DNA of 64,000 bases, taken from NCBI RefSeq assembly GCF_900091315.1, contig NZ_FLSP01000015.1, positions 1-64,000 of the forward strand, written 5' to 3'. Position numbers and translations under genes: made by a program. Source of the DNA: Streptomyces sp. DI166 (GTDB lineage: Bacteria > Actinomycetota > Actinomycetes > Streptomycetales > Streptomycetaceae). This document shows, one piece after another, positions 52,730 through 60,783 of this stretch. The first letter of the stretch is position 1. Each line of letters opens with the position of its first letter. The notes beneath the pieces were generated by a model. The model did not search any database and was not told the origin of the DNA. It was given only the letters and a program-made list of their open reading frames with translations.

Positions 52730-54223
52730 GTGAAGCGCATATTGATCCGCTCCGGCAAGAGCCCCCTCCGGGTCGCCAGCCCCACCGAGTTCATCCACCA
52801 GGACCTCATCGGGACCAACACGGGCAATCTGCTCTTCAGTGACTCCGCCCACAAGATGCTGACCACGCCGGACACCGAGGTCACCTCCAACGGCATCCGC
52901 ACCAACCACTCCGCCGAGCGCGCCGCGGAGATCAACGAGCAGTACGACGCCTTCGTCGTTCCCCTCGCCAACGCCTTCCGCCCCCAGTTCCAGGCGTCCC
53001 TGGACCGGCTCTCCAAGCTGATCGAACAGCTCACGATCCCGGTGGTCGTGTTCGGCGTCGGCGCCCAGGCGACCGACGACTACGCCACCGAGATGCTCAA
53101 GCCGATGGAAGCCTCCGTGAAGCGCTTCACCCGGGCCGTCCTGGACCGCTCCGCGTCCATCGGTGTCCGCGGCGAACTCACCGCCCGCTACCTGCGCGAC
53201 CACGGCGTCCCGGCCGACCGCATCGACATCATCGGCTGCCCGTCGATGTTCCTGTACGGCGACACCTTCCCCGAGATCCGCGCGACCGAGATCACCGCCG
53301 ACTCGCGCATCACCATCAACATGTCGCCCGACGCCGTCCCGGTCGGCGACATCGCGGGCATCGCCGCGTACGGCCACGCGCACTACCCGCACTTCACCTA
53401 CTACGCGCAGAACACCGTGGACGCGGAGCTGCTGCTGTGGGGCGACACCAGCCGGGAGTCCGGCGCCACGGACCCCTTCCCCCAGCTGCTCAGCCACGCC
53501 CTGCTGCGCGAGAACAAGGTCCGCATGCCGCTGGACCCGAAGACCTGGATCGACGAGCTGCGCGGCTACGACTTCGCCTACGGCACCCGGATCCACGGCA
53601 ACATCGCCGCCCTGCTCGCCGGTACGCCCGCGGTCGTGCTCACCCACGACTCCCGCACCCTGGAGCTGTGCCGGTACTTCGACATCCCGCACCGCCCGCT
53701 GTCCGGGCTGCCCGCCGACACCGACCCGCGGGACCTGTACGAGGCCGCCGACTTCTCGGCGATGATCAAGGGACACGGCGAGCGGTTCGAGCGCATCACC
53801 GCGTTCCTCACCCGCAACGGCCTGGACAACGCCTACCAGCACGGCGACGGCGGCGCCGCCTTCGACGCACGGCTGGCCGCGCTGGACCTGCCCGCCTCGA
53901 TGGAGGTCTGGGACGGCACCGAGGACGGCCGCAACCGCTACCGCATGAGCAGGCTGCGCGAGCGGATCACCGTCTCCGAGACCAAGCTCGCCACGGTCAC
54001 CAGGAAGAACACCGAGCTGCGCGCCAAGCTGTCCGCTGCCGAGAAGCGCGCCAAGGAAACCGGCGAGCGGCTCGACGCCGCGGTCGAGCAGCTGGAGGCC
54101 ACCCGCAAGCAGCTCGCGTCGATGGAGCGACGCCTCGCGGGCGTCGAGAAGCGCGTCCTGGTCCGCCTCGGCCCGGCCCTGCGCCGCCGCAGCCGCAAGC
54201 TCACCGGCGTCGGAAAGCACTGA
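52730..54223 (+). CDS. Polysaccharide pyruvyl transferase family protein with C-terminal coiled coil
   Basis: The 497-residue protein has a pyruvyltransferase (CsaB-like GT-B) domain over about 1-350, with GVRGELTARYLRDHGV, IIGCPSMFLYGD and YGTRIHGNIAALLAGTPAVVLTHDSRT as recognisable blocks. Residues about 395-470 form a charged coiled coil, and the last 25 residues are very basic (RRRSRKL). These enzymes add ketal pyruvate to sugars of exported polymers. The start is GTG. It stands alone, without glycosyltransferase neighbours. Confidence 0.87.
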   Translation: MKRILIRSGKSPLRVASPTEFIHQDLIGTNTGNLLFSDSAHKMLTTPDTEVTSNGIRTNHSAERAAEINEQYDAFVVPLANAFRPQFQASLDRLSKLIEQLTIPVVVFGVGAQATDDYATEMLKPMEASVKRFTRAVLDRSASIGVRGELTARYLRDHGVPADRIDIIGCPSMFLYGDTFPEIRATEITADSRITINMSPDAVPVGDIAGIAAYGHAHYPHFTYYAQNTVDAELLLWGDTSRESGATDPFPQLLSHALLRENKVRMPLDPKTWIDELRGYDFAYGTRIHGNIAALLAGTPAVVLTHDSRTLELCRYFDIPHRPLSGLPADTDPRDLYEAADFSAMIKGHGERFERITAFLTRNGLDNAYQHGDGGAAFDARLAALDLPASMEVWDGTEDGRNRYRMSRLRERITVSETKLATVTRKNTELRAKLSAAEKRAKETGERLDAAVEQLEATRKQLASMERRLAGVEKRVLVRLGPALRRRSRKLTGVGKH

Positions 54224-54324
54224 CGCCCCACTGACCCGGGTGATCAAGCGCTGATAGCATCCGGCCACTTGTGCGAGGGCGGGGGCCGGTTCCTGCCCGG
54301 GTCTTTGTCCCGGAGGACGTTCTG

Positions 54325-55713
54325 ATGCGCAGATGGGCCGTGGTCGGGTTGCTGGCGGCGGGGCTGACCGTGGGGACGCTGGGGCCCGCTCGGGCCGTGC
54401 ACGGCGGGACGCCGGGTGACTTCAACGGGGACGGCTACCGGGACGCCGTGGTGCCCGCGCCGGGGGCGGATGTCTCCGGCAAGGAGGCGGCGGGGGCCGT
54501 GGTCGTGCTGTACGGCTCCAAGTCGGGGCTGTCCGCGAGCAACCGGAAGACGATCACGCAGAACACCTCCGGGGTGCCGGGCTCGGCGGAGGCGTACGAC
54601 CGGTTCGGGGCGGCCACCGCGACGGCCGACCTGAACCGGGACGGGTACGCCGACCTGCTGGTGGGCTCGCCGTACGAGGACACCACACAGGGCGAGGACG
54701 CGGGCACGGTCACGGTCCTGTGGGGCAGCAAGAGCGGGCTGACCAGCGCGACCAACCTGCGCTCGCCGAGCGACGGCCCGCGCCGCTACGGCCTGGACGT
54801 GGCCGCGCTCAGCACCGGCGCCGGGGCGAGGACCCAGATCCTCGTCGCCGGGTACGACGGGCTGGTCCGCGTCACCGGCCCGTTCACCAGGAGCGGCGGC
54901 ATCGGCTCCGCCGAGTGGAGCCAGAACACCCCCTCCGTCGGGTCCGTCGCCCTCGGCGACCTCAACGGCGACGGCGTACCGGACCCGGCCGTCGCCACCG
55001 TCCGGCTGCACGACATCAGCGGCGGCGAGATCTACACCGAACCCGCCTACGGCAAGCAGCTCCGGGGCAACGGCCTGATCACCGCCTCCGGTGACATCAA
55101 CGGCGACGGCTACGCCGACCTCGTGGCCGGTGACCCCGACGAGCCCCTGGCCGCGGGCCAGGACGGCGCCAAGGGCGGGCGGATCCTGGTCTGGTACGGC
55201 TCGGCGGACGGCATCACGGGCGAGACGCAGCCCGGGGAGATCACGCAGGACACCCCGGGCGTACCCGGCGGCAGCGAGAAGGGCGACGCCTTCGGCGCCG
55301 GGCTCGCCGTGGCCGACCTCGACCGGGACGGCAGGGCGGACATCCTGGTCGGCGCGCCGTACGAGGCCGTCGGCAGCGCGCGAGGCGCGGGCATGGTCAC
55401 CGTGATCCCCGGCCGTCCCTCCGGCACGCTCGGCACCGGCTCGTACTCCTTCACCCAGAACACCTCCGGCGTCCCCGGCGGTTCGGAGACCGACGACTTC
55501 TTCGGCGCGACGGTCGCCGCGGGCGACGTGAACAAGGACGGCAAGCCCGACCTGTTCATCGGCGGCCCCGGCGAGAACAACCACACCGGCGCGGTCTGGA
55601 CCCTCCCCGCCGCCACCCCCACCGGCAGCAAAATGCACACAGCCTCCGCCCTCGGCCTCACCCAGTCCTCCAGCACCCTCCTGAGCGGCCCCGGCCTCCT
55701 CTGGACCATCTGA
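54325..55713 (+). CDS. Secreted FG-GAP (integrin-like beta-propeller) repeat protein
   Basis: The 462-residue product has a signal peptide (to about residue 26) and about six FG-GAP repeats with calcium-binding D-x-N-x-D-G motifs (DFNGDGYRD, DLNRDGYAD, DLNGDGVPD, DINGDGYAD, DLDRDGRAD, DVNKDGKPD). NTSGVPGS-type linkers recur between repeats. It should fold as a calcium-stabilised propeller outside the cell. GGAGG precedes the ATG. Family members are abundant in Streptomyces; no ligand is known. Confidence 0.9.
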   Translation: MRRWAVVGLLAAGLTVGTLGPARAVHGGTPGDFNGDGYRDAVVPAPGADVSGKEAAGAVVVLYGSKSGLSASNRKTITQNTSGVPGSAEAYDRFGAATATADLNRDGYADLLVGSPYEDTTQGEDAGTVTVLWGSKSGLTSATNLRSPSDGPRRYGLDVAALSTGAGARTQILVAGYDGLVRVTGPFTRSGGIGSAEWSQNTPSVGSVALGDLNGDGVPDPAVATVRLHDISGGEIYTEPAYGKQLRGNGLITASGDINGDGYADLVAGDPDEPLAAGQDGAKGGRILVWYGSADGITGETQPGEITQDTPGVPGGSEKGDAFGAGLAVADLDRDGRADILVGAPYEAVGSARGAGMVTVIPGRPSGTLGTGSYSFTQNTSGVPGGSETDDFFGATVAAGDVNKDGKPDLFIGGPGENNHTGAVWTLPAATPTGSKMHTASALGLTQSSSTLLSGPGLLWTI

Positions 55714-55734
55714 CCCTCCGCCCCGGCTGGCCTT

Positions 55735-56259
55735 TCAGGCCGCCAGGACCTCGATTCCGTGGGCGAAGAGGGCTGCCTGGACCCGGTTGTCGACGCCGCA
55801 CTTGGCGTAGACGGCGCTGATGTACGACTTCACCGTGCCCGCGCTGAGGCTGAGGCGCTTGCCGATTTGTTGGTTGGTCAGGCCCTGGCCGAGCAGGACG
55901 AGGACTTCGCGCTCGCGGAAGGAGAGGGGCAGGGGCGCTGCTCCGATCTCGCGGGCCTCGGTCCGGACCGCCGCGGTTCCGCCCTGGCGGATCCAGGACG
56001 CGGGCAGGACGGCGGCGCCCGCGGCGAGGGTGTGCACGGCGTGCGACAGCGCGCTCGCGTCCGCGTCCTCGGGCAGGTATCCGCAGGCGCCCGGGGGCAG
56101 GCCGACCGCGGAGGGGCGGGTTCCGGCCTCGCCGAGCAGGGCGACCGGGACCTCGTGCTCGTCCCCGCTTCTCAGTGCGGAGAGCAGTCGGCCGATACCG
56201 GGCAGGGCACGGGACGCGAGGACGACCGAGCACCGCCCGCTCCGCGCCCGGGCCAGCAC
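55735..56259 (-). CDS. Short LuxR-family regulator divergent from the bacteriocin gene
   Basis: The 174-residue protein has a C-terminal LuxR helix-turn-helix (LSFREREVLVLLGQGLTNQQ... GTVKSYISAVYAKCGVDNR) and an N-terminal region that looks like the second half of a receiver domain; the phospho-Asp position is replaced (SVVLASRALPG). I chose the GTG at 56259 because no other start lies between it and the coding region of the divergent peptide gene. A response-regulator-like protein without phosphorylation is the best description. It probably controls the adjacent cluster. Confidence 0.72.
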   Translation of the reverse strand: MLARARSGRCSVVLASRALPGIGRLLSALRSGDEHEVPVALLGEAGTRPSAVGLPPGACGYLPEDADASALSHAVHTLAAGAAVLPASWIRQGGTAAVRTEAREIGAAPLPLSFREREVLVLLGQGLTNQQIGKRLSLSAGTVKSYISAVYAKCGVDNRVQAALFAHGIEVLAA

Positions 56260-56298
56260 CTCGTCGACGTCGCCGTGGCTCGCGACCGCGAACTCACC

Positions 56299-56562
56299 GT
56301 GGCTGGAAAGCGAGCCGCCGCCGTCACCGCCACGGTCCTCGGCGCCTTCATGATCGCGGCCACCGCGACGCCGTTCTTCCTGAAGAGCGCGCTGAACATG
56401 AGCAAGGACTCCGCCACCACCGCCTACCAGGCGATCATGACCGGCATGGACGTGGCCTCCGCCATCGGCCTGGTCTCCGGTGGTCTCGCCGTGGGCTCCA
56501 TCGTGATCTGGGGCGTCAAGCAGGCCATCAAGAAGGGCGGCAAGAAGGCCGTCATCGCCTAA
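56299..56562 (+). CDS. Circular bacteriocin precursor (AS-48/uberolysin-like)
   Basis: The 87-residue precursor is almost all hydrophobic and small residues with Lys-rich ends. Residues 1-33 (starting MAGKRAAAVTATVLG) form a possible leader. The rest holds helices separated by Gly: SATTAYQAIMTGMDVASAIG, LVSGGLAVGSIVIWGVKQAI, and the tail KKGGKKAVIA. The tail is close to the AS-48 C-terminus (KKKGKRAVIAW, from memory). By analogy with AS-48, a cut before Met34 would leave 54 residues, shorter than known members, so the true cut may be earlier. No ribosome site is visible; an in-frame GTG at 56275 would add eight residues. Membrane-permeabilising activity is inferred. Confidence 0.72.
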   Translation: MAGKRAAAVTATVLGAFMIAATATPFFLKSALNMSKDSATTAYQAIMTGMDVASAIGLVSGGLAVGSIVIWGVKQAIKKGGKKAVIA

Positions 56563-56576
56563 GGGCGGACACAGGC

Positions 56577-56610
56577 GCAGGCCGGCTCCCGACCCCGGGG
56601 GCCGGCCTGC
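56577..56610 (+). terminator. Hairpin between the bacteriocin gene and its operon (attenuator)
   Basis: GCAGGCCGGC and its exact complement GCCGGCCTGC enclose 14 bases, 14 bp after the precursor stop. Partial termination here would give more precursor mRNA than mRNA for the membrane genes. Confidence 0.75.
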
Positions 56611-56659
56611 CCGCCCCCTGCGCAAGCCCGTACAGGCAGACGGCGAGAGGTACGTGGAG

Positions 56660-57223
56660 ATGACCGGCGCGCTCTTCCGGAGGCAGTGGCCCGCCGTGGC
56701 GTGCGGCGCCCTGCTCTGGCTCATGGCGTTCGGGGCGGGCTGGTGGTGGGCGCCCGCCGACCCCACCGGGGTGAGCCGCGCCCCCAAGAACGGCGACTGG
56801 GATCTGTACACGGAGATCCTGGCGCGGAACGTAGGCGTCTCCGCAGCCCTCTTCCTCGGTGTCGTCACGTTCGGCGTGATGACGATCCCGCTGACTCTCC
56901 TGACCGGCATCCTCGCCGGTTACTACGGAGGACAGGGCAGCGCCGTCCTCGGCGCGGAGGGCGTCGTACGGCACCTGCTGCCGCACATGCCCCTGGAGCT
57001 GGCCTGTCTCGCGCTCGCCGCGGCGGCCGGACTCGTGCCGCTGGTGGCCTGGGCACGCGTCGGGCTCACGGGGAGAGCGGGAGAACCGGCGGGGGGCACG
57101 GTGCCGCGCGGGGTGACGGGCTTCGTCGCCCGCTCGGGGTTCCCGGACGCCTGCCGGCTGTGGGGTGTGGCGGTTGCGGGACTGATCGTTGCTGCGGGAA
57201 TCGAGACTTGGGTGAGCACATGA
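56660..57223 (+). CDS. DUF95/SpoIIM-like membrane protein of the bacteriocin locus
   Basis: The 187-residue protein has about five membrane segments. NVGVSAALFLGVVTFGVMT, then LTGILAGYYGG and LLPHMPLELACLALAAAAGL match the conserved core of the SpoIIM/DUF95 family, whose typical line is HG-x-x-E-L. DUF95 proteins recur in circular bacteriocin clusters and are thought to help maturation, export or self-protection. GAGAGG lies nine bases ahead of the ATG; a GTG two codons earlier is too close to it. Its stop overlaps the next start (ATGA). Confidence 0.78.
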   Translation: MTGALFRRQWPAVACGALLWLMAFGAGWWWAPADPTGVSRAPKNGDWDLYTEILARNVGVSAALFLGVVTFGVMTIPLTLLTGILAGYYGGQGSAVLGAEGVVRHLLPHMPLELACLALAAAAGLVPLVAWARVGLTGRAGEPAGGTVPRGVTGFVARSGFPDACRLWGVAVAGLIVAAGIETWVST

Positions 57224-57987
57224 GTACGGCCGCGTGGGACACGGACACGGCGGAGGAGCAGGAGAAGGACGGCGGCCGGCCGGCCGCGGACGGAACCGGC
57301 GTGGACCGGCAGGCCGGGCCGAACGGTCCGGCGGAGCGCGCGGCCCGCGCGTCCGGGCTCCCGGCCTACCGCGCGGACGAGCCCGCCGAGTCCGCCGAGC
57401 CCGCCGCGACGGGCGGGTCCCCGGCCGGCCGCCTCCCGGGACGCCGCCTCCACGCCCTCGGCGTCTGCGCCCTCGTCCTCGCCACCCTGGGCTTCGGCAT
57501 ACCGCTGGGCGGCGAGATACGCGCACGCGTCAAGGAGCGCGTCGGCCCGGTGTCCGACGGCGCGATCGACGTGGGCACCGGCATCGCCTGGTCCACCACC
57601 GCGCTCGCCAACATCGTTACGCTCGGCGTCCTCGGCGTCCTCGTGGGCGTCCTCGGCGCGATCGGCCTGCGCCACCTGCCGCTGCCCGGTGAGCGACAGC
57701 CCCGCCTCCCCGGCGACTTCACCGCCCTGCGGCGGGCGTTCACGCTCGGCTGGATCGCCTTCGTCCTCACCAAGCTGACCTGCTGGACCCTGACCCGGCT
57801 CGCCACGGGCGGCTCGACGGCGTGGGCCGTGCCGTCTGTGACCCACCTCGACGCCTGGCTGCCCCTGCTGCCCTGCACCCTGCTGGTCACCGGCCGGGTC
57901 ATCGGGGCGAGCCGGCCGCGCGCCGCCGCCGTCGCGGCCGGGATCACCACCCTGTACGCGACCGCGCTCTGGTCGCTGCCGTCCTGA
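57220..57987 (+). CDS. Five-TM membrane protein of the bacteriocin locus
   Basis: The 255-residue product has a disordered acidic N-terminus of about 80 residues and five hydrophobic segments (about 83-102, 125-150, 172-195, 204-222 and 228-250). The ATG overlaps the DUF95 stop. No known family is evident. Its place between the DUF95 gene and the permease genes suggests a part in export, ring closure or immunity. Confidence 0.72.
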   Translation: MSTAAWDTDTAEEQEKDGGRPAADGTGVDRQAGPNGPAERAARASGLPAYRADEPAESAEPAATGGSPAGRLPGRRLHALGVCALVLATLGFGIPLGGEIRARVKERVGPVSDGAIDVGTGIAWSTTALANIVTLGVLGVLVGVLGAIGLRHLPLPGERQPRLPGDFTALRRAFTLGWIAFVLTKLTCWTLTRLATGGSTAWAVPSVTHLDAWLPLLPCTLLVTGRVIGASRPRAAAVAAGITTLYATALWSLPS

Positions 57988-58037
57988 TCCTCCCGTCCCT
58001 GCCCGCGTTCTTGCCCACCCCCGCGTTTCGGAGAACC

Positions 58038-58556
58038 ATGCTGCACCGCCTCCTCTTCAGCACCCTGGGGAACCCCAAGCTGATCCAGTTCCTGCTGCGC
58101 TGCTGGACGGTGGTGACGGACGGCATCGCCCGGCCGGGCGTGCGGATCGCGGGCGGGGTGCTCGCGGCGGCGGCCGGGGCGAGCGCCCTGGCGTACGCCG
58201 CGGTCTTCCGGGCCACGACCGATGAGACCCGACGGGCCGTGGAGGCGTCCCCGGACCTGCGCGGTGAGCCCGGGAACGTGATGGACGTCCTCCAACTGCT
58301 CAGCGCGGTCTGGCTGGTCAGCGGTATCGCCCTGCTCGTGCTGGGCCTGCTGGTCGCCCTCGCCCGCTGGGGCAGCGTCCTGATCATCGTGGGCGGTGTG
58401 CTGTGGTGGGCGCCGCTCGGCCTGCTCGGTCTGTATCTGCCGACCGCGTCCGCGCCGAAGGTCCTCGCCGTGCTGTTCGTGGCCCTGGTCGTGCCGGCGA
58501 CCCTGCTGTGTCCGGCGCAGCGGTTCGGCGGTGCGCGGGCCGGCGCGACCTCATGA
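58038..58556 (+). CDS. Four-TM membrane protein of the bacteriocin locus
   Basis: The 172-residue protein has hydrophobic segments at about 35-56, 85-108, 112-130 and 138-158. GGAG lies five bases before the ATG and the stop overlaps the next start (ATGA at 58553-58556). It is a candidate for a self-protection protein, which in known circular bacteriocin loci is a small membrane protein, though those are usually shorter (about 50-100 residues). Confidence 0.72.
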   Translation: MLHRLLFSTLGNPKLIQFLLRCWTVVTDGIARPGVRIAGGVLAAAAGASALAYAAVFRATTDETRRAVEASPDLRGEPGNVMDVLQLLSAVWLVSGIALLVLGLLVALARWGSVLIIVGGVLWWAPLGLLGLYLPTASAPKVLAVLFVALVVPATLLCPAQRFGGARAGATS

Positions 58557-60175
58557 CGCCGACGCGGCAGCCCGCCCGGTTCCGTACTGTCGTCGCGCTC
58601 TGCCTCGCCGACATCCGCCGGCGGCTCAATCTCCTCGCCGGTACCGGCCCTTCGGCACGCAGGCGCCGGAAGGCCGCGTGGGTGGTCGTCGGCGCGGGTG
58701 CCGCCGCCACGCTCGGGGCGCTGACCGTCGTGGGGCGCACGCTCGGCGCGCTGGCTCCGCCGGGGCCCGCCGTACGGACGGAACTGGCGGCCTGGACGTG
58801 GGCGCCCGTCGCCGTGTGGTTCCTGCACCGGATCCTGAGCGCGGAACCGGCGAAGGCCCGCGCGCTGGTGAGCCCGCCCGACGCGGACGTGCTGCGGACG
58901 CTCCCGGTGTCCCGGGGCCAGCTCGTCACCGCCCGGCTCGTCCTGCCCGCCGCCGCGATCGCCGCCTCCGTCCTGTGCGCGGCCACCGCGATCGGGGTGC
59001 CCTGGCTCGCGGCGGGCGCCGAGGGGCGCCGGCTGCTCCCCGTGTTCCTGGTGCACTGCGCGGGCGCGGCCGTGACCGGTACGGCGCTGCACATCGCCCT
59101 GGTGACGGCCCTGATGGTCCGGGTCGTCCGGATCCCCCATCTGCCGCGGCTGATCGTCTCAGCGGTGGCGGGCGCGCTCGCCGGTGTCCTCGCGGCGCCG
59201 TTCGTACGGGCCCTGACGGGGGGCGACGGCCCCTCCCGGGAGGACACGGCACGGATCGTCGGGCGCGCGCTCACCGACGCGCGCCCCCAGGTGTGGAACG
59301 TGGCGCACCGGCCGGAGTCGGCCGCCTGGACCGCCCTCGCGTACACCGCCGTCACGCTCGCCCTGGTCGGTGCGGCCGTGCTCCGGGTGCGCGCGACCGT
59401 GCGCCGGGACGCCGGTACTGCTGAGGGCCGCCCGGCGGTCGCCCGGCGCCGGTCACCGGCGACCGGGGCGTGGCCCTCGTCGCCGTACGCCCTGGTCTTC
59501 CGGGTCACCTGGCTGCGGTTCCTGCGCGGCCATCCCCAGACGGTCGGAGGACTGGCGCGGCTCCAGCGCCTGGGCGTGCTGCTCGGGTCGGCGTGCCTGG
59601 GCCTCGTACTGAGCCTCGGCGGACCGCTGTGGCACCTGCCGTTCGCGGCCGTGGCCGGGATCTTCGTGGCTGCCGCGCTGATCACGACGGGTGAGGTCGT
59701 GCAGGTCTGCGGCATCGAGGCGGACCGCGCGGGCTGGGAGGCGCTGCGGCAGTCGCCGCGTGCGGCCGGTGGCTGGGTGGCGGCGAAGGCGGCCACCGCC
59801 TCGGTCGCGGTGGCCGTGGTGACCGGACCGTTCGCCCTGGGGGCCGCGGCGCTGTGCGGGGTGCACGGCCCGGCCGGGTGGGCGCGGGCGGTGCTGGCCC
59901 TCGCCGTGGTGTCCGCGGCCGCCGGGTGCGCCGTCGTGCTGACGTACTTCTGCGTGCCCCGCTCCGAGTCCTTCGCCGACGGCCGGATCACCCGCGCCCC
60001 GGCCGCCGAGGTCACGGAGGGGCTCTTCGTCGCGCTCCTCACCGTGCCGGTCACGGCGGGCGCCGGACTGAGCGGCCCGGTGCACGCGGCCCTGCTCCTC
60101 CTTTCCCTCGGTGCCGGGTACGCCGCGCTGCGCGCCACGGCCCGCAATGACTTCAGTCCCCGGAGTTCCTCGTGA
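58553..60175 (+). CDS. Large multi-TM permease-like protein of the bacteriocin locus
   Basis: The 540-residue protein has about 12 hydrophobic segments arranged as two halves, with cytoplasmic sequences SPPDADVLRTLPVSRGQLV near residue 105 that are typical of ABC exporter permeases of the ABC-2 type with an internal duplication. The next gene is a small ABC ATPase that overlaps it by GTGA, so the two most likely form one exporter, in the role of the large membrane protein and ATPase pair of circular bacteriocin loci. Confidence 0.78.
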   Translation: MTPTRQPARFRTVVALCLADIRRRLNLLAGTGPSARRRRKAAWVVVGAGAAATLGALTVVGRTLGALAPPGPAVRTELAAWTWAPVAVWFLHRILSAEPAKARALVSPPDADVLRTLPVSRGQLVTARLVLPAAAIAASVLCAATAIGVPWLAAGAEGRRLLPVFLVHCAGAAVTGTALHIALVTALMVRVVRIPHLPRLIVSAVAGALAGVLAAPFVRALTGGDGPSREDTARIVGRALTDARPQVWNVAHRPESAAWTALAYTAVTLALVGAAVLRVRATVRRDAGTAEGRPAVARRRSPATGAWPSSPYALVFRVTWLRFLRGHPQTVGGLARLQRLGVLLGSACLGLVLSLGGPLWHLPFAAVAGIFVAAALITTGEVVQVCGIEADRAGWEALRQSPRAAGGWVAAKAATASVAVAVVTGPFALGAAALCGVHGPAGWARAVLALAVVSAAAGCAVVLTYFCVPRSESFADGRITRAPAAEVTEGLFVALLTVPVTAGAGLSGPVHAALLLLSLGAGYAALRATARNDFSPRSSS

Positions 60176-60783
60176 TCGACATCAAGAACCTCGTCGTACG
60201 CCGTGGCGAGGAGTGCGTGCTGCGCGACTTCGACGCCCATGTGCCCGAGGGCACGTCGGTACGCGTCACCGGACCGAACGGCAGCGGCAAGAGCACCCTC
60301 CTGCGCGTGATCGCCGGCCTCACCGCACCGGACGCGGGCCAGGTCACCGTCGCCGGGCACCCGCCCGCCGACCCCGCCGTACGGGCCCTGCGCGGCTTCG
60401 TCCAGGAGCCGCCGCCGCTGTACGAACACCTCACCGCCGACGAGCAGTTGTGCCTGGTCGCGGGCGTGTGGCGGCTGCGCGCCCGGGACCTGCGGGACCG
60501 CGCCGCCGCGCTGGGGCTCGGCGACCGCTTCGACGTCCTCGTCGGCGAACTCTCCCTGGGCCAGCGCAAGAAGCTCGGTTACCTGTGCGCCACCGCGCAC
60601 GAGCCGCGCCTGGTCCTGCTCGACGAACCCTTCAACGGGCTCGACGCGCAGGCCGAGCAGGCGGTACGCGACGACCTCGCCCGCTGGCGGGCCGACGGCC
60701 GCACCCTCGTCCTCGTCTCCCACTCCGACGCCTCGGTGGCGGGCCTGGTGGACGACACGCTCACCGTGGGGGCGGACGCGTGA
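60172..60783 (+). CDS. ABC transporter ATPase 1 of the bacteriocin locus
   Basis: The 203-residue ATPase has Walker A GPNGSGKST (34-42), a Q-loop, signature LSLGQRKK and Walker B LVLLDEPFNGLD, and the H-loop in LVSHSD. It is short and without extra domains. The GTG overlaps the permease stop and its own stop overlaps the next ATPase start. It should energise the large permease. Confidence 0.92.
   Translation: MIDIKNLVVRRGEECVLRDFDAHVPEGTSVRVTGPNGSGKSTLLRVIAGLTAPDAGQVTVAGHPPADPAVRALRGFVQEPPPLYEHLTADEQLCLVAGVWRLRARDLRDRAAALGLGDRFDVLVGELSLGQRKKLGYLCATAHEPRLVLLDEPFNGLDAQAEQAVRDDLARWRADGRTLVLVSHSDASVAGLVDDTLTVGADA

Noticed and set aside
55759..56298. A long upstream extension of the bacteriocin precursor frame
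   Set aside because: The extension runs antisense through the LuxR helix-turn-helix coding region and has no signal or family features, so the start near 56299 (or 56275) is preferred.
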